Source: Tetrahymena thermophila SB210 (Eukaryota; Ciliophora; Oligohymenophorea; Hymenostomatida; Tetrahymenidae). Taken from it: a DNA stretch of 64,000 bases. How positions within the stretch are numbered: position 1 is the stretch's first letter; each line of letters begins with the position of its first letter. The notes below the pieces were generated by a model. The model did not search any database. It had not been told where the DNA came from and saw only the letters and a list, made by a program, of their open reading frames with translations. Positions 50,039-61,483 of this stretch are shown piece by piece. The stretch spans positions 806,001 to 870,000 of the forward strand of contig NW_002476534.1 in the NCBI RefSeq assembly GCF_000189635.1, written 5' to 3'. Made by a program: the position numbers and the translations under genes.

Positions 50039-51268
50039 ATGGAAAAAGTATAGAAAACGCTTGATAAGTATAATTCACTCATTTTAAACTAATCCAATGA
50101 AAGTTTGGAGGATAGAAGATAAAAGATTTACTCCATTTTAAAGCAGTTGGATAGGGAAATATAATAGATAGAAGATGAAGACTATGATATGTATTGCTTC
50201 TACAAATATTTCATTGCAAACTAAAGTATAAAATATCTAAATCTAAATAAAAATGAGAAAGAAACATTTTCAGAACAATTATCAACATATAAAGAGTTTG
50301 TTATAGAAAAAATTAAGAATACTGAAATTGAATTAAACCAACTCAGTTCTTAGTAACCTTCAAATAACTAACTAATTCAATAGTGCCTAAATAAGTTAAA
50401 GGATGAGGTAGAACTAATTAAGAATGAAGATAAAAGCTTATATGATCACTATTAAAAATTGATTTCTGAGAGATTTATTGATAAATCAGAAAAAATAAGA
50501 AAAATAATTAATACTATAAATTAGCTTGTTAAAAATCATTCATTTGAAGAAGAAGAATGCTTTTAAAGATAGATTCAACAAGCTTTAAAATAGTTAGAAA
50601 AAAGTATAAGAATTTTGGAAGAAGAAAACTATGATCAGTATGGATATTACTGTTTTCTGATAGCATATTATAAAAAAGAATACTTAAATTTAAATCCCTA
50701 AGATGCTGAAAATTGCGATAATGTAAAAAAAACATATATAGATCATATATTAAATAAAATTGAAGAAATCTATAATGAAGTCTTTAACATTACTTCACAA
50801 AAATATATGGACTAAACAAATTTAGTAGAATATCTAAATAATTTGTAGAATGAAATCTAATTTATTGAAAAAGAAGATTATCAAAAATTTGGTTATTATA
50901 AATATATAATAGCTGAAAATAAATTAAGCTATCTTATTCTTGATTTGAAGTAATAAAAGAAATGTGAATAGGAAAAAAAAAACTTTATGAAGTATTACGA
51001 ATAATATTTATAATTAAAATATAATCAAAATTTATAAAACGATCATTTAAAAGCTGTAAATATTGACCTCAATATAGTAAATGAAAAGCAAATCTAAAAT
51101 AATCAGCTTAATTAATAAGGAATAACATTTAAATAATCAGCTTCTATTATCAAAATTTTAGAAGAAAGTTTGAGTTAGCTTTAAAAATAAGGACAAAAAT
51201 TAAAAAAAGAAAAAGGAAATGAGAATATTAATATCAGTAATATTTCATCACAGTATTCCTAATATTGA
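50039..51268 (+). CDS. Truncated third copy of the dual-GTPase gene (N-terminal part only)
   Basis: ATG 50039 to TGA 51266-51268 gives 409 residues that closely match the coiled-coil N-terminus of gene A, which stays open. The stop is a local change: gene A reads on as Tyr-Ala where this copy has Tyr-TGA. Similarity continues past the stop to about 51445 (AATATCAAATAAGTCTAT) and then ends abruptly, before GTPase domain 1. So it lacks both GTPase domains. It may be a pseudogene or could make a coiled-coil-only protein able to pair with the full-length proteins. The open frame and close identity imply a recent origin. Confidence 0.75.
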
Positions 51269-51449
51269 AAGATTCATAACTAAAAATAAACCTAAAGTAA
51301 TCAACAACTTAAAAATAAACAACATTTTAATAATTAATTTCTAGTAGTAAAACTTTAGATGTTTCTAGCTTTTCAGAAAATAAATCAAATAAATGATCCT
51401 ACTTATCCTTATCTAATTAAATATCAAATAAGTCTATATGTTCCTGCAT

Positions 51450-51989
51450 TTGAAATGTAACGAACTATGATATAATAATTTGTGAAATTTCAAATAATTT
51501 TTATATTGATTATGAATTTTTTTTTTTTCTAAATCTTAATTATTTTCTTTATATTTGATTTCAAAATGCTTACAAAAATTAATCAAAATACAGAAATCTT
51601 TTTTAAAATTTTGATAGCAAATACAGGAATTAAATTCTTAATTCGCCACTTCCATAAGAATTTAATACCTGGAATTGCTATATATATTTTTAACCATTTT
51701 TATTAAACATCTAACTATTAAAATCAAATCAAGTCTACAAAGCTTGAATTAAAAACGATATTTTGTATATAAAATATTTATGATTTTAACTTACAATTAT
51801 TTAATTTGTAGGTTTGTTATTATTACATCTAGATTATACAAAATTGCAGATTGAATGTATTCTGCTTTACTATTATTTAGACTAGAACCATATGCAATTT
51901 TAATGTAAATTAGATAATAACAAATTAAAAAAACATAATTATTGATAAGAAAGCAGCTAAATAACTTTTTTTTTTACTAAAAGAAAAAC
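51450..51989. other. Intergenic, no gene seen
   Basis: Unique AT-rich sequence beyond the breakpoint of copy C and upstream of the multi-pass membrane protein gene. Nothing was recognised. Confidence 0.45.
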
Positions 51990-54241
51990 ATGAGTCTTTT
52001 AAATTTAGATTTATTTTCATCAGAGTTCTCTTTTAATTTGTTGAATTAAAATATTAGAAAGGGCACGATATCTGGAGTCATATTATCTTTTTTTGTTATT
52101 TTTTTCTCATTTGGATATCTATCAATGCTTGTTTATTAGTATGTTAATAATCAGATAGCTCCTAATTATAGATCGCAAAACTTTATCACTGAAGAAAGCA
52201 TTGACATTAATTTAAGCTAGGACTTAGTGGGATTTAGATACGAATATGAAATGAATAAAGATATTCAGATTTTAGAAGCCCAATAAAATAAGACATATCT
52301 AGTTTTTATGGCATATTTTTATTACATTAATGAACACATATTTAAAACTGTTTAACTAGATGTAATTAAATGCACAAGTCCTTAACTACTAGGCTACTAC
52401 TGCCTAGATTTTTCTAAAGTTTAGAATTATACATTAAGCACGAACACAAAAGATAATATCTTTTCAAATATACAAATTTACACTTATGGTTGCTTAGATT
52501 TGGACTTTAATAAAAAATTCATTCCAAATAATTGCGCTAGCTAGGATGAAATTGATAATATTATAGACGGAGGTAATGCAAGCTTTCGATTAAAATTATT
52601 CACTTCGTAATATAATACTACATCTAAAGAAGCTTAAGTGAATTACAGGAACATGTTTTTAATTTACACAGCTGACTAGAATATTATTTCTACAATCAAG
52701 ACTTAAAAATAAATTGCTTTATAAAATAAGGATTGTTTATTTAATCTGAGTCTACTTACTCTTCTCCTATTTAATACGAATTGCAAAATTAAAGTTATAA
52801 TAGAAAGTATTCTATGCAGAAAGTAAATTAAAGTGGTTACGGCTAGGTAGGGATAAATATAGATGAAACAGTTGAATTAGTTTAAATTCAATATCCTTCC
52901 ATACCATAAATCTTAGCTCTTGCAAATAGTATTCTCTCCCTCTTAATGCTATTAGGATACATAGGAAGAAAAATCTCTTAAAAATCGATAAGAAATGATT
53001 TTTTCTTTCTCTTCTTGAAAAATATTTATTAAGGAAAATATTATCAAATGTTAAAGATTTCAAATTTATTAGATCAAAAAGAAGTACCGCATCTAGAACT
53101 AAATTAATTAAACAAAGATACCAGCAATTATAATAAAGAAGATACATAAGAACATAAGAGACTAGATCAGGATAAAATTTAAGAGTAGGATTTAAAATTC
53201 TTAGAAAATGAAAATGGTTAGTCTATATTTGTACCCCAATTAGATTTTAAGTCTAAGCAATCCCTCGATATTATGAAATCAAATAATTTTGAATTATTTC
53301 ATCCAATGAATAGTGAATAAATCATTTTTTCACATAATTCCTTATTTAAATAAAAAATAGATAATGAAAAATAGAAAAAAAAACTATCAAATAATGAAGT
53401 AAAACCATAAAAAAATCTACTTGTTGCACAAAACGCTCAAAATAATACAAAATACAAAGAATTCAACTTGAATTAGTCTATTCAATCAATACAAAATATA
53501 GTGAGTGTTAACTGCTATGATAAAATAAAATCAGAATAATTTAACACTTAATAATGCAATAATAGTTAAAGTTTGATTTTAATAAATAACTAGCTTAAAA
53601 AAATTGAAAAAAACACCCATTTAAAAGACGAAGAGCTGTCTAAATCAAATTTAGAAAAGCTGCAAGCCATTCATAATAAAAGATTTTAAAATAAATTATA
53701 TCAAAATTTATTTGGGTTTAGGTAAAATTTTTTATAAAATAAAATATCTTATTTTTATAAACAATTTATATAAAAAATAAAACAGGAACACTAAAATATT
53801 AGATTAAATTAAATCTTAAGTCCTAAACAAATTGTAGAGAATCTCTATGGAAGAATAAATTGTTAAGGATTTAAATATATTTGAATTATATAAGGATGTT
53901 CTTTTTATGAAGAAAGCTATTATGATGTTATTTGATTCTGATCAATTAGCTGTTATAGATCTTATAGGCTGTTCGTCTAATTATTTAGACTTGAATAAAT
54001 AAAATATTGATTAAGAGAGAATATTTGCATTAAGTAATATTATTTTTATAAAATCAATTAATTGATTTAAAATTTTTGTTTTAAAGAATAAAAGAACTTT
54101 TTAAGCCATTTTGAAGAATAGTATCTAGTTCAACAATCTGAATAGTTAAAATTATAAAAACTCAAAACATTTTTAAATAGATTTTAAAGTGAAAAATAAT
54201 AAACAGAGCTAGATAAAAGACTGTTTTCTTCAATAATTTGA
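51990..54241 (+). CDS. Ciliate multi-pass/large transmembrane protein, with apparent frameshift
   Basis: ATG 51990, final TGA 54239-54241. It matches a large family of putative transmembrane proteins I recall from Tetrahymena. An N-terminal LFSSEFSFNLLNQ precedes a membrane helix (about residues 24-48, GVILSFFVIFFSFGYLSML). A long extracellular-type region with several Cys follows, then a second membrane segment (ALANSILSLLMLLGYIGR), a Phe-rich FFFLFLKN motif, and a long Gln/Lys/Asn-rich cytoplasmic tail. Introns fit near 53722-53783 and about 54040-54085. The frame breaks once, at an A-run near 52723-52726: one base is missing between ...KQIALQ and GLFIQSESTYSSPIQY. This may be a sequence error, a recent mutation or a translational shift. 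Function is unknown. Confidence 0.7.
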
Positions 54242-54366
54242 AATTATTTAATTAGAATCAATTAGTATGCAGAAGTTTACTGTTATTTGTATCATATTAA
54301 TTACCATATTTCCTTTATTCTATCTCATACTAGATAAAGCACTGTTTTCTTCAATAATTTGAAAAT
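54209..54366 (+). repeat. Duplicated 3' end of the transmembrane gene
   Basis: About 37 bp around the last codons and stop (CTAGATAAAAGACTGTTTTC ... AATAATTTGAAA, about 54210-54247) recurs at about 54329-54366 with two base changes. The copies are direct and about 119 bp apart. Confidence 0.8.
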
Positions 54367-54970
54367 CCAAAAAAAATATTTTTTAAGAAATAATGTTCAT
54401 TAATAAGTTAAATAAGAAGGATTTAGAGTATATTTAAAGAGGTTTTTTATCTTCAATACTATTAATAAACCTGTTTTTTCTTTATTTGTATCAAAAAATA
54501 TAAATTAAAATAATTTTAATATTTTTACTTTATTAAGAAAACAAACAAATAGTATAAATTATCTATTTATTTTATAGTTTAATAATCATGATATCAGAAT
54601 AAATTTGGGCTTTTCAGGTTTGAATGTTTAATAGGTCAATTAATTATTTTTATTTTTTAAAATAGATTTAAAAAATTTGATTCATTTTTTTTGTCAAGTT
54701 TCAAAATAAATTCTTTAAAAATATGAAAATAAAATTAAACTTATTATTAAAAATGTTATAATTTAATTTATTGATAAGGTTAGATGCTTGAATGATTGTT
54801 AGTATATAATAGGTTTTTTTAAATTATTTAATATTAAAATTTATTTCAAAATGTTTATTCAATATTTTTATTAATAATAACTTTGCTATTTTTAAGATAA
54901 GAATAAAAAAACATATCTATCTATCACAGTTTTATATAAAATTCATATTTAGTCATCGTATTTAATGAGA
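54367..54970. other. Intergenic between convergent genes, no gene seen
   Basis: AT-rich, with no coding-like frame recognised. Confidence 0.45.
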
Positions 54971-55294
54971 TCAACATTTTTCTCCTCTGCTAGATGTTAT
55001 TCTGAATGAACCATAGCTTTTATCAACAATTTCAATAACTTCTGATTCACCATTCTTTAGACATTAGGTTTAGAATTCGAATTCTCCTTTTGAGCCATCA
55101 AAGATTTGAGAGAATGTGAATGTCATGTTTTACTCACATGTATTAGTTATGGTCATCTCAGTATTAACAAAATCTAAATTAGAAACATAGCAAATAGGTT
55201 CATTTGCTTTTAGGTTTTGATTTGTTCTAAAAGTACTTACAGCAAAAATACTTACTAAAGATATTACTGAAATAATTAAGAAAGCAATTTTCAT
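54971..55294 (-). CDS. Small secreted Cys-containing protein, hypothetical
   Basis: Single exon of 107 residues, ATG 55294-55292 to TGA 54973-54971. A clear signal peptide (MKIAFLIISVISLVSIFAVS) is followed by a mature part of about 85 residues with four cysteines (in PICYV, NTCEQ, TQCLK and the final KC). This is enough for two disulphides. A beta-rich pattern is likely from alternating hydrophobic residues. No family was recognised. Secretion or delivery to dense-core granules or the cell surface is inferred from the signal peptide only. Confidence 0.7.
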
Positions 55295-57151
55295 TATCTT
55301 TTGAATTATTTTTTTCTTCAGAAATTATATAGGTTTATTATTTATTTAATTATAATTTAATTATTTTAAACAAACTATTTAAAATCGTTTGATATCAAAA
55401 AAAGTAGAATACTTCTTTTACAAAAAAAATTTTGAGAATCCATGATTATTAATATCGAAAGATAAAATTAATTGTGGTAATAAATCATAATTAATATTAC
55501 TTAGTACACTTGCATAAAGTTTTCAATTAATTTTTATCTAATACCCGTAATTTGTATAATATCAATTAAAAAAACAAATTTCTTAAGCTGAGTTAAGAAT
55601 AGGAAGTTTTTCAAATTAAAAAAGAAAATAATAAAGAATGAATTATTAGTATTTGCATTCATTATATTTTATGATTTATCAAAATTAATATATATTTATA
55701 TTATTTTTACATTAATAGGCTTATTTTATTCCAAATTTTCTATGTTTATACATAGATTATTAATAAATTTCAATCATATCAAGGATATAAAGTCAATTAG
55801 TTTTTACTTTGTCAATTTCAAAACTAAATATTATTTGATATGATTTTTGTATTTTTATAATTTTCCCTTAATTGTATGAAGTGATTTTTAGAAAAGAATT
55901 TTCTTTTATTAAACACTTATATTAAATTTATATATATATATATTGCTTATATTTAAAATGGAGTTTAATATATACTGATCTGTTATTAAATGATTAAGTG
56001 AATAAGAAAATTTATTTTTTAATAGGAAATTACATGAAAATAACATATTTATTTAACCTAATTAAACTCTAGTAAGAGTATGATTATAAATTTTTTATAC
56101 TATCTTGAATAAATATGAAAATACAAAAAATATTGAGATATTTTTTACTAATATTCAAAACATAAAAATATCTAAGAAATATTTAATTTTTTAGTGCTAT
56201 TAAACTCTTTTCAGTGTATGATCATAAATTTTTTAACTATCTGTAACAATTATGAAGATACAAAATAAATTGAGAGATATATATTTTGTTTATTTAATCT
56301 TTTATTAACTCTTTTAAGTCTATGATCATAAATATATTAACTGTCTGTCTTTAACAATTATTAAGATAAAAAATATATTTAGATTTTTTATTTAAAAAAA
56401 ATTTAATATAATTAATATTTTAATATGAAGTAAACTAATCAAAAAAAGCAATTATTTACCATCTGTATCTTTACATATATCACTTAATAATTTGATTTTA
56501 TATTAAGGTGGAATTAAAAAATTATATTTCTTTTAGAAATGCTTCACTAAAGAGTTTTATCAAATATTATATTTTGTTTGGTATATTTTAAAAAATAGTA
56601 GAAAGTATTTTCTAAAATCACCATTTTATATTTTATTTGACAAGATTTTTAATCTGATGGTTAATTTTAAGTATTTTGCAGTTAAGAAATCAAAGATATT
56701 AAAAATAGTTATTAATGTATGATTCTCAGATCTTACATTTTTAAAAATAAATGAAAAAAATTTTGTATTAATACATCTGTCTGTGTTATTAGGGTTTTTT
56801 AAAATAAAATCTAGCATGATATTATATATATTTGATTACATCTAACACATCTTTTTTGTTTTGTAATAATTTAATTTTAAAAATTTTGATGCTAAAATAT
56901 TGGAATTTTCAAAAAATATTTTGATTTATTTAATTATGCTTACCTTTTCTTCATAAATGTTAATTTGCAGTAATTACTTTTTTATATTTAATTAGAATTA
57001 AATATTTAAAATATTTAAAGGTTAGTAAAATTTATTTGTTGAAATAAAAATAATTTTTATTAAATTCATATAAATATTATTTTTTATTTTATTTATTTAC
57101 TTATTTAGAAAAAAAATTAGTTTATTTTTTAATAAATATAATAAAAAAGTT
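55295..57151. other. Intergenic, AT-rich, with a threefold imperfect repeat
   Basis: Holds the promoter side of the small secreted protein gene, the tandem repeat at 56060-56385 and long AT runs. An open stretch at 56626-56817 is not protein-like. No RNA gene was seen before the tRNA at 57152. Confidence 0.5.
56060..56385. repeat. Threefold imperfect direct repeat
   Basis: Three related units begin at about 56062, 56200 and 56303. Each has the pattern TTAAACTC...GTATGATCATAAAT...TTTAACTATCTG...AACAATTATGAAGATA. The middle copy is the clearest. Spacing of about 105-140 bp differs between copies because of small insertions and deletions. Confidence 0.7.
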
Positions 57152-57224
57152 AGCCCGCCGTGGGGCTCGAACCCACGACCACAAGATTAAGAGTCTTGCG
57201 CTCTACCGACTGAGCTAGGCGGGC
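57152..57224 (-). tRNA. tRNA-Lys (anticodon CTT), copy 1
   Basis: 73 nt that fold as a full cloverleaf on the minus strand. The acceptor GCCCGCC pairs with GGCGGGC, followed by discriminator T. The D arm is GCTCAGTCGGTAGAGC, the anticodon arm is CAAGA-CTCTTAA-TCTTG with anticodon CTT, and the T arm is GTGGG-TTCGAGC-CCCAC. Internal A-box and B-box sequences are present within the D and T arms. A run of six T follows the gene on its own strand, which is the polymerase III terminator. Confidence 0.97.
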
Positions 57225-57694
57225 AGCTCATATAATTTAATAGATTTACAATTACTTTTGTTTTCTTTAAGCCTAATTTTATCTTAAATAAATCATTTAT
57301 GATTTTTAATTAATAATAATGCCACTAATTTTTGTTGAAGTTATTTATGTTTGTTTTAAATAATATAGGCATTTAGATTGGTTTTAAACTAAAAAAAAGT
57401 TCTAACTTTTTTCGATTTGATTTTATAAATATGTTTTAAAATTTATAAATATCAAAATTTAGATTCACACTCAAATGTAAAATACAATCAAAAGATTTTA
57501 GAAAGCTAAGGAAACTAAGAATTATGTTTTTTTAAAATCAAAATAGGAAAACTCAACTTAAAATATTTTTTTTATCATATATTGATAGGCCTCTTTTTAG
57601 TTAATTAGCTATCTTTAAAAAAATATCAACAATTTTATTAGTTTAAAAACAAAATAATTTAAAAATCTTTAAAAATAAAATTAATAAAAAAGTT
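57225..57694. other. Spacer between the two tRNA genes
   Basis: AT-rich, with nothing recognised. Confidence 0.5.
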
Positions 57695-57767
57695 AGCCCG
57701 CCGTGGGGCTCGAACCCACGACCACAAGATTAAGAGTCTTGCGCTCTACCGACTGAGCTAGGCGGGC
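57695..57767 (-). tRNA. tRNA-Lys (anticodon CTT), copy 2
   Basis: Identical over all 73 nt to the copy at 57152-57224, and shares short flanks on both sides (a T-run terminator within TAACTTTTTTATTA, and ATGAGCT upstream). The start-to-start distance is 543 bp. This indicates local duplication or gene conversion. Confidence 0.97.
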
Positions 57768-58016
57768 AGCTCATGAAATTAGTTCAGAGTGAAATTATTT
57801 TTCTCTATTTTCAACATTTTATTTTAAAAATTAAGTCATACTTTTGCTAGCTAGAAATATTCAGATAAGCAATAAGCATTTATTTAATTATTTAGTTGAA
57901 AGCAAATTTTTGATAAGAACAGAAATAATTATTATATTAAATCTTTTTTCATCAAAAACTAATAGTATATATTACTCAAAAAAAATATTAAATTTAAGAA
58001 TTAAAGCAAGCAAAGA
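57768..58016. other. Upstream region of the rhomboid gene
   Basis: Contains an open frame (57844-58119) out of frame with the rhomboid gene and without an ATG near its start. I take it as non-coding upstream sequence. Confidence 0.4.
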
Positions 58017-58736
58017 ATGTTCCAGTTCAAAAATAAATTTCTTAATTCTGTTACTAGTGTTTTTAAAGGAAGAAAGCTTTTGTAGAGCAATCAGCCAAGC
58101 AATTTCTTTCAAGGAATGAAGCCATAGTTTAATTATAATAGAGTTAACTAATTTTTTTATAGAATGAACAATCCAGTTACATACTCGCTATTAGGAGCAA
58201 ATTTATTAGTGTTTGGCCTTTATTAGTTTAGGGTTATAAAGCCAAGTACTTTTATTGATAATTTTACTTTAGGATAAAAGTAAATTAACTAACACAGATA
58301 CCATACTCTAGCTACATATAGCTTTGCTCATACTAATTTAATGCATTTAGGAGCTAATATGATAGGTTTATACTTTTTTGGTAAGTTTATTGAAAACTAA
58401 TTTGGTTCCAGAGCTTTAGCTAAACTCTACTTTGGAGGCGCTTTACTAGGAGGAATATTTATTCTATTAGATCTTTATAAAAAGAGAAGCAATTAAATTC
58501 ATATTGGAGCTAGTGCAAGTATTAGTGCTATAGTTACTAATTTTACATTAAACTTCCCACGCTTAACTGTATATTTTTTCTTCATTCCTATGCCTGCTTG
58601 GGTTTTAGGTATTTTAATACTGCTATAAAGTGTAGTATTTTATGGCGATAATGGAAGTGTTAGTCACTAAGGACATTTAGGAGGAATAGTTTTTGGTGGT
58701 CTTTCCTATTTTTTGATGAAAAAAGGAAGATTTTGA
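58017..58736 (+). CDS. Rhomboid-family intramembrane serine protease, probably mitochondrial
   Basis: Single exon of 239 residues, ATG 58017 to TGA 58734-58736. The catalytic Ser lies in G164-A-S166-A-S and the catalytic His at H220 in GHLGG. The upstream HTNLMHLGANM helix segment is also typical of rhomboids. About six membrane helices are expected. The N-terminus (about 45 residues before TYSLLGANL) is basic, Asn/Phe/Gln/Ser-rich and almost free of acidic residues, as in a mitochondrial presequence. This points to a PARL/Pcp1-type protease of the inner membrane, which cleaves single-pass membrane proteins. A later in-frame ATG at 58164 would remove that presequence; I prefer 58017 because the intervening sequence is in frame and fits a presequence. 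Confidence 0.9.
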
Positions 58737-59157
58737 GATAGTCATTATAAAAAACTTGATGTTAAATTGAAAAGAGAGGTTTCATCAGAAAAACTAACTA
58801 ATTTATAAATAAAACTTAGCAAGAAATATCATAAATATTTATATTTTTTAAATTCAAATTACTTTTTCTTAACATAAACATAAAATCTACTTTAAAAGAA
58901 TGTTTGTATTACAAAAATGATATTTAAGTTAAATTTAATTTTACATTTTGCACATTAAAAACGAGTAAAATAAATAATTTTATAAGAAAAAAATATGAAT
59001 AAACAAACAATAATTAATCAATCATTTGTATAAGAGAAGTTTCTTAAATATTTCTTTTAATTAAATTCTTTAAATAATTCAACTTTGTTTAGAAAAAATA
59101 AAAAATTGTTTTAAACTAATCTATTTAAATACAATAAATACATTTTTTAGCAATACA
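58737..59157. other. Intergenic between convergent genes, no gene seen
   Basis: AT-rich, with nothing recognised beyond possible 3' UTRs. Confidence 0.45.
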
Positions 59158-60108
59158 TCAAACATTTTAATTAACAAGCTAACTATTTTCTCTAAAAATT
59201 TTTTTATATCTTATATGTATATGATAAGAAAAGATTATGTTATTAAAGTAATATAAAAAAACCAATACAGCAGAGATGATTTAAAGTAAATAGAGATCAA
59301 TCCATTTTTCTACTTTTAACGAATCTAAAGATTAACATTCTAAATCCTAAGGTTTACATTATTCTTTAATAACCTTTACACTTAAATTAAATATTTCTTC
59401 GGTAATAGATAACTGAGAGTCACTTATCTAAGAGCAAGTTTTAGAACCATATTTCAATATTTTTGCAATATTCTCACCATTTATTGGTTTATTATGTTGT
59501 ATATGTACATCTATTAATCAATTAAATTTAATTAGATATTAAAGTTTAAGTTTAAGAGAGGAAATTTTTTTTAATCAATTAAATTTTTAAAAATAAGTTT
59601 TTTTATATAAAAAGTAAAAAATTATATTTTTAAAAATTTTTTTTAAACTATACCCATTCCTTTTTGGCAAGGTTTACTCAAAATAAAAAAGGATAAATTT
59701 AATTATTTAATTAAATGCGTAAAATAAAAACTTATATTTAAATTTAGTACCACAAAAATTAGATTATTGAGATTGGATTACATTTACTATTATGGTACCA
59801 ATGAAAAAACCACAAGTCATTATGAGTAGAATAAAGATTAGAGTTTAATGTATCCTTTTAGCTTTATAATAGTTCCATATAAAGGTATTCAATAAAGAAG
59901 ATAGGATTACTAATGAGCCTGTAACAAATACTCCTACTTGTATATCATTTAATATTTAATCATTTTTTAAGCTTGTCGATGATATAAAAGATATAATAGC
60001 ACCAGTCAAAGCTATTAAGCTATTCAGAGAAAAAAATAATAGAAAAAGCTTATTATTTTTAACAAATATAAGTTATATTTATATTATTCTTTCTTATTAA
60101 TTGTTCAT
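59158..60108 (-). CDS. Tetraspanin-like four-helix membrane protein
   Basis: Two exons: 60108-59751 and 59510-59158, intron of 240 nt (GTACTAAA ... TAATAG), junction in phase, 236 residues. Three hydrophobic helices lie close together: FLLFFSLNSLIALTGAIISFI, then GVFVTGSLVILSSLL, then LIFILLIMTCGFFIGTIIV. A loop of about 70 residues with four or five cysteines follows (NFC, KTCSQ, EQCKPQDLEC). Helix four is LYLLQIISAVLVFLYYF, with a short basic tail. This 3+loop+1 arrangement with a Cys-containing second loop is that of tetraspanins, but the CCG motif is not present. It is more cautiously a tetraspanin-like protein. Plasma-membrane or endosomal location is inferred. Confidence 0.7.
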
Positions 60109-60116
60109 TTATGTAT

Positions 60117-60410
60117 TCACTCTTTTATTTTGTCTAAATTGAATTATATTTTAATTAATTACTTTTTAGCTTTTTTAATAAGCATTTTTTTCATAGGTTT
60201 AATGGGTTTACCAATCAAAATATTAAAACCTTAATGTTTTAATTTTCCCCCTGATAAATATCTTTTAGTTGATTGATTAGATATACTATATTTACTTTTC
60301 TACTCTAAACATTTAGCAAATAAAATTAATTAAATTAATAAAAGAAAATTGAGCCTGATCCCTTACAAACAACTTTTATTTAATTAGATACCAAATTAGC
60401 TTTCTCCCAT
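60117..60410 (-). CDS. Small basic hypothetical protein (97 residues) just upstream of the tetraspanin-like gene
   Basis: ATG 60410-60408 to TGA 60119-60117. It has a hydrophobic segment near the N-terminus (LNFLLLIQLILFAKC), then a basic, protein-like part (YLSGGKLKHQGFNILIGKPI and KPMKKMLIKKAKK). Its stop lies only 8 bp before the ATG of the tetraspanin-like gene on the same strand. This is unusually close for separate ciliate genes, so it may be a mis-assigned 5' part, a short upstream frame in one transcript, or a real gene. Another open frame overlaps it. Confidence 0.4.
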
Positions 60411-61483
60411 ATTAAAAAGAGCTGATAATAATTAACTAATAAGAAAATTGTAATTGATTAGAATTAAGATAGACAATAAAATATCCTAATTTGAAATTAG
60501 TATAAAATTAAAAGATAAAACATAGACATGTTTAATGATTTACCTAAGAATAATATCATAATTATATAATTACTATTATTGATTAATACAATAAAAAACT
60601 AAAATACTAATAATGTAAATTCTAATATATTAATAACCCTTTATATTAATATCAATTTTTAAAATTTCAAGAAATTTAAAAATAAATTACCCAAATATTA
60701 AATTATGAAATTCAAATTAAAAAAAAAAATAAGTTATTATTATATATAATAATTAAAAAATTGAATTACTAATTAGACATCTGTTATAATATTTAATCTT
60801 TAAATTTAAGCAATTCATAAAAATTTTCAAAAACAAGAATTAATTAATGGTATTAAATCCACTAAATTTTAAATAGCTTTTGGTTATACATAAATAAATA
60901 AATTAATTAATTTTGTAAATATTATAAATTTTGTATTGAACTCTTTGATATCTAAAAAATAAATAAAAAATATTTTATATGGAGATTTTAAATGCCTTTC
61001 TGTTAGGTTTGAAAACAACAAATTGATAAATTTTGATAAGAAAATTTTTGATAATAAGTATATGATTATGTTTAAATATAAAAGAATAATAATTGAATTT
61101 TAAAGGTAATGTTTTGGTAGATTTTCACTTATGCAAACCAATAATGGAATAATGCAATAAATTAATATTAATTAATAAAAAATGAAGATAATTGATCACA
61201 AAAATAATTAAATTTACATCGGTTAAACATTAAATAAAAACTAAGAAATCTTATAGAACAAATACAAGATATTACTAATTTTTGGTTAATATCCAATATT
61301 AATATTCTGTAATAAATCCTTTTAAGCTTCTCAAAGGTTTTTAGAAAAGAATCTATTTATTTATCTATCTATCATTTATTATACACATAAAAATATTTAG
61401 ATTAAGATTTGAAATTATTTAATAAGTTTTATACTTGCTAGACTTAAATGATAAAAGAAAATTCTTAAAAGAGTTCCAAATAA
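60411..61483. other. Divergent intergenic region, no gene seen
   Basis: AT-rich region between the minus-strand small gene and the transporter gene; promoters of both are expected here. A CTATTTATTTATCTATCTATC-like simple repeat lies near 61350-61375. Confidence 0.45.

Noticed and set aside
57844..58119. Open frame before the rhomboid gene
   Set aside because: It is out of frame with the rhomboid start at 58017, has no ATG near its beginning and reads as AT-spacer; the 58017 start explains the region better.
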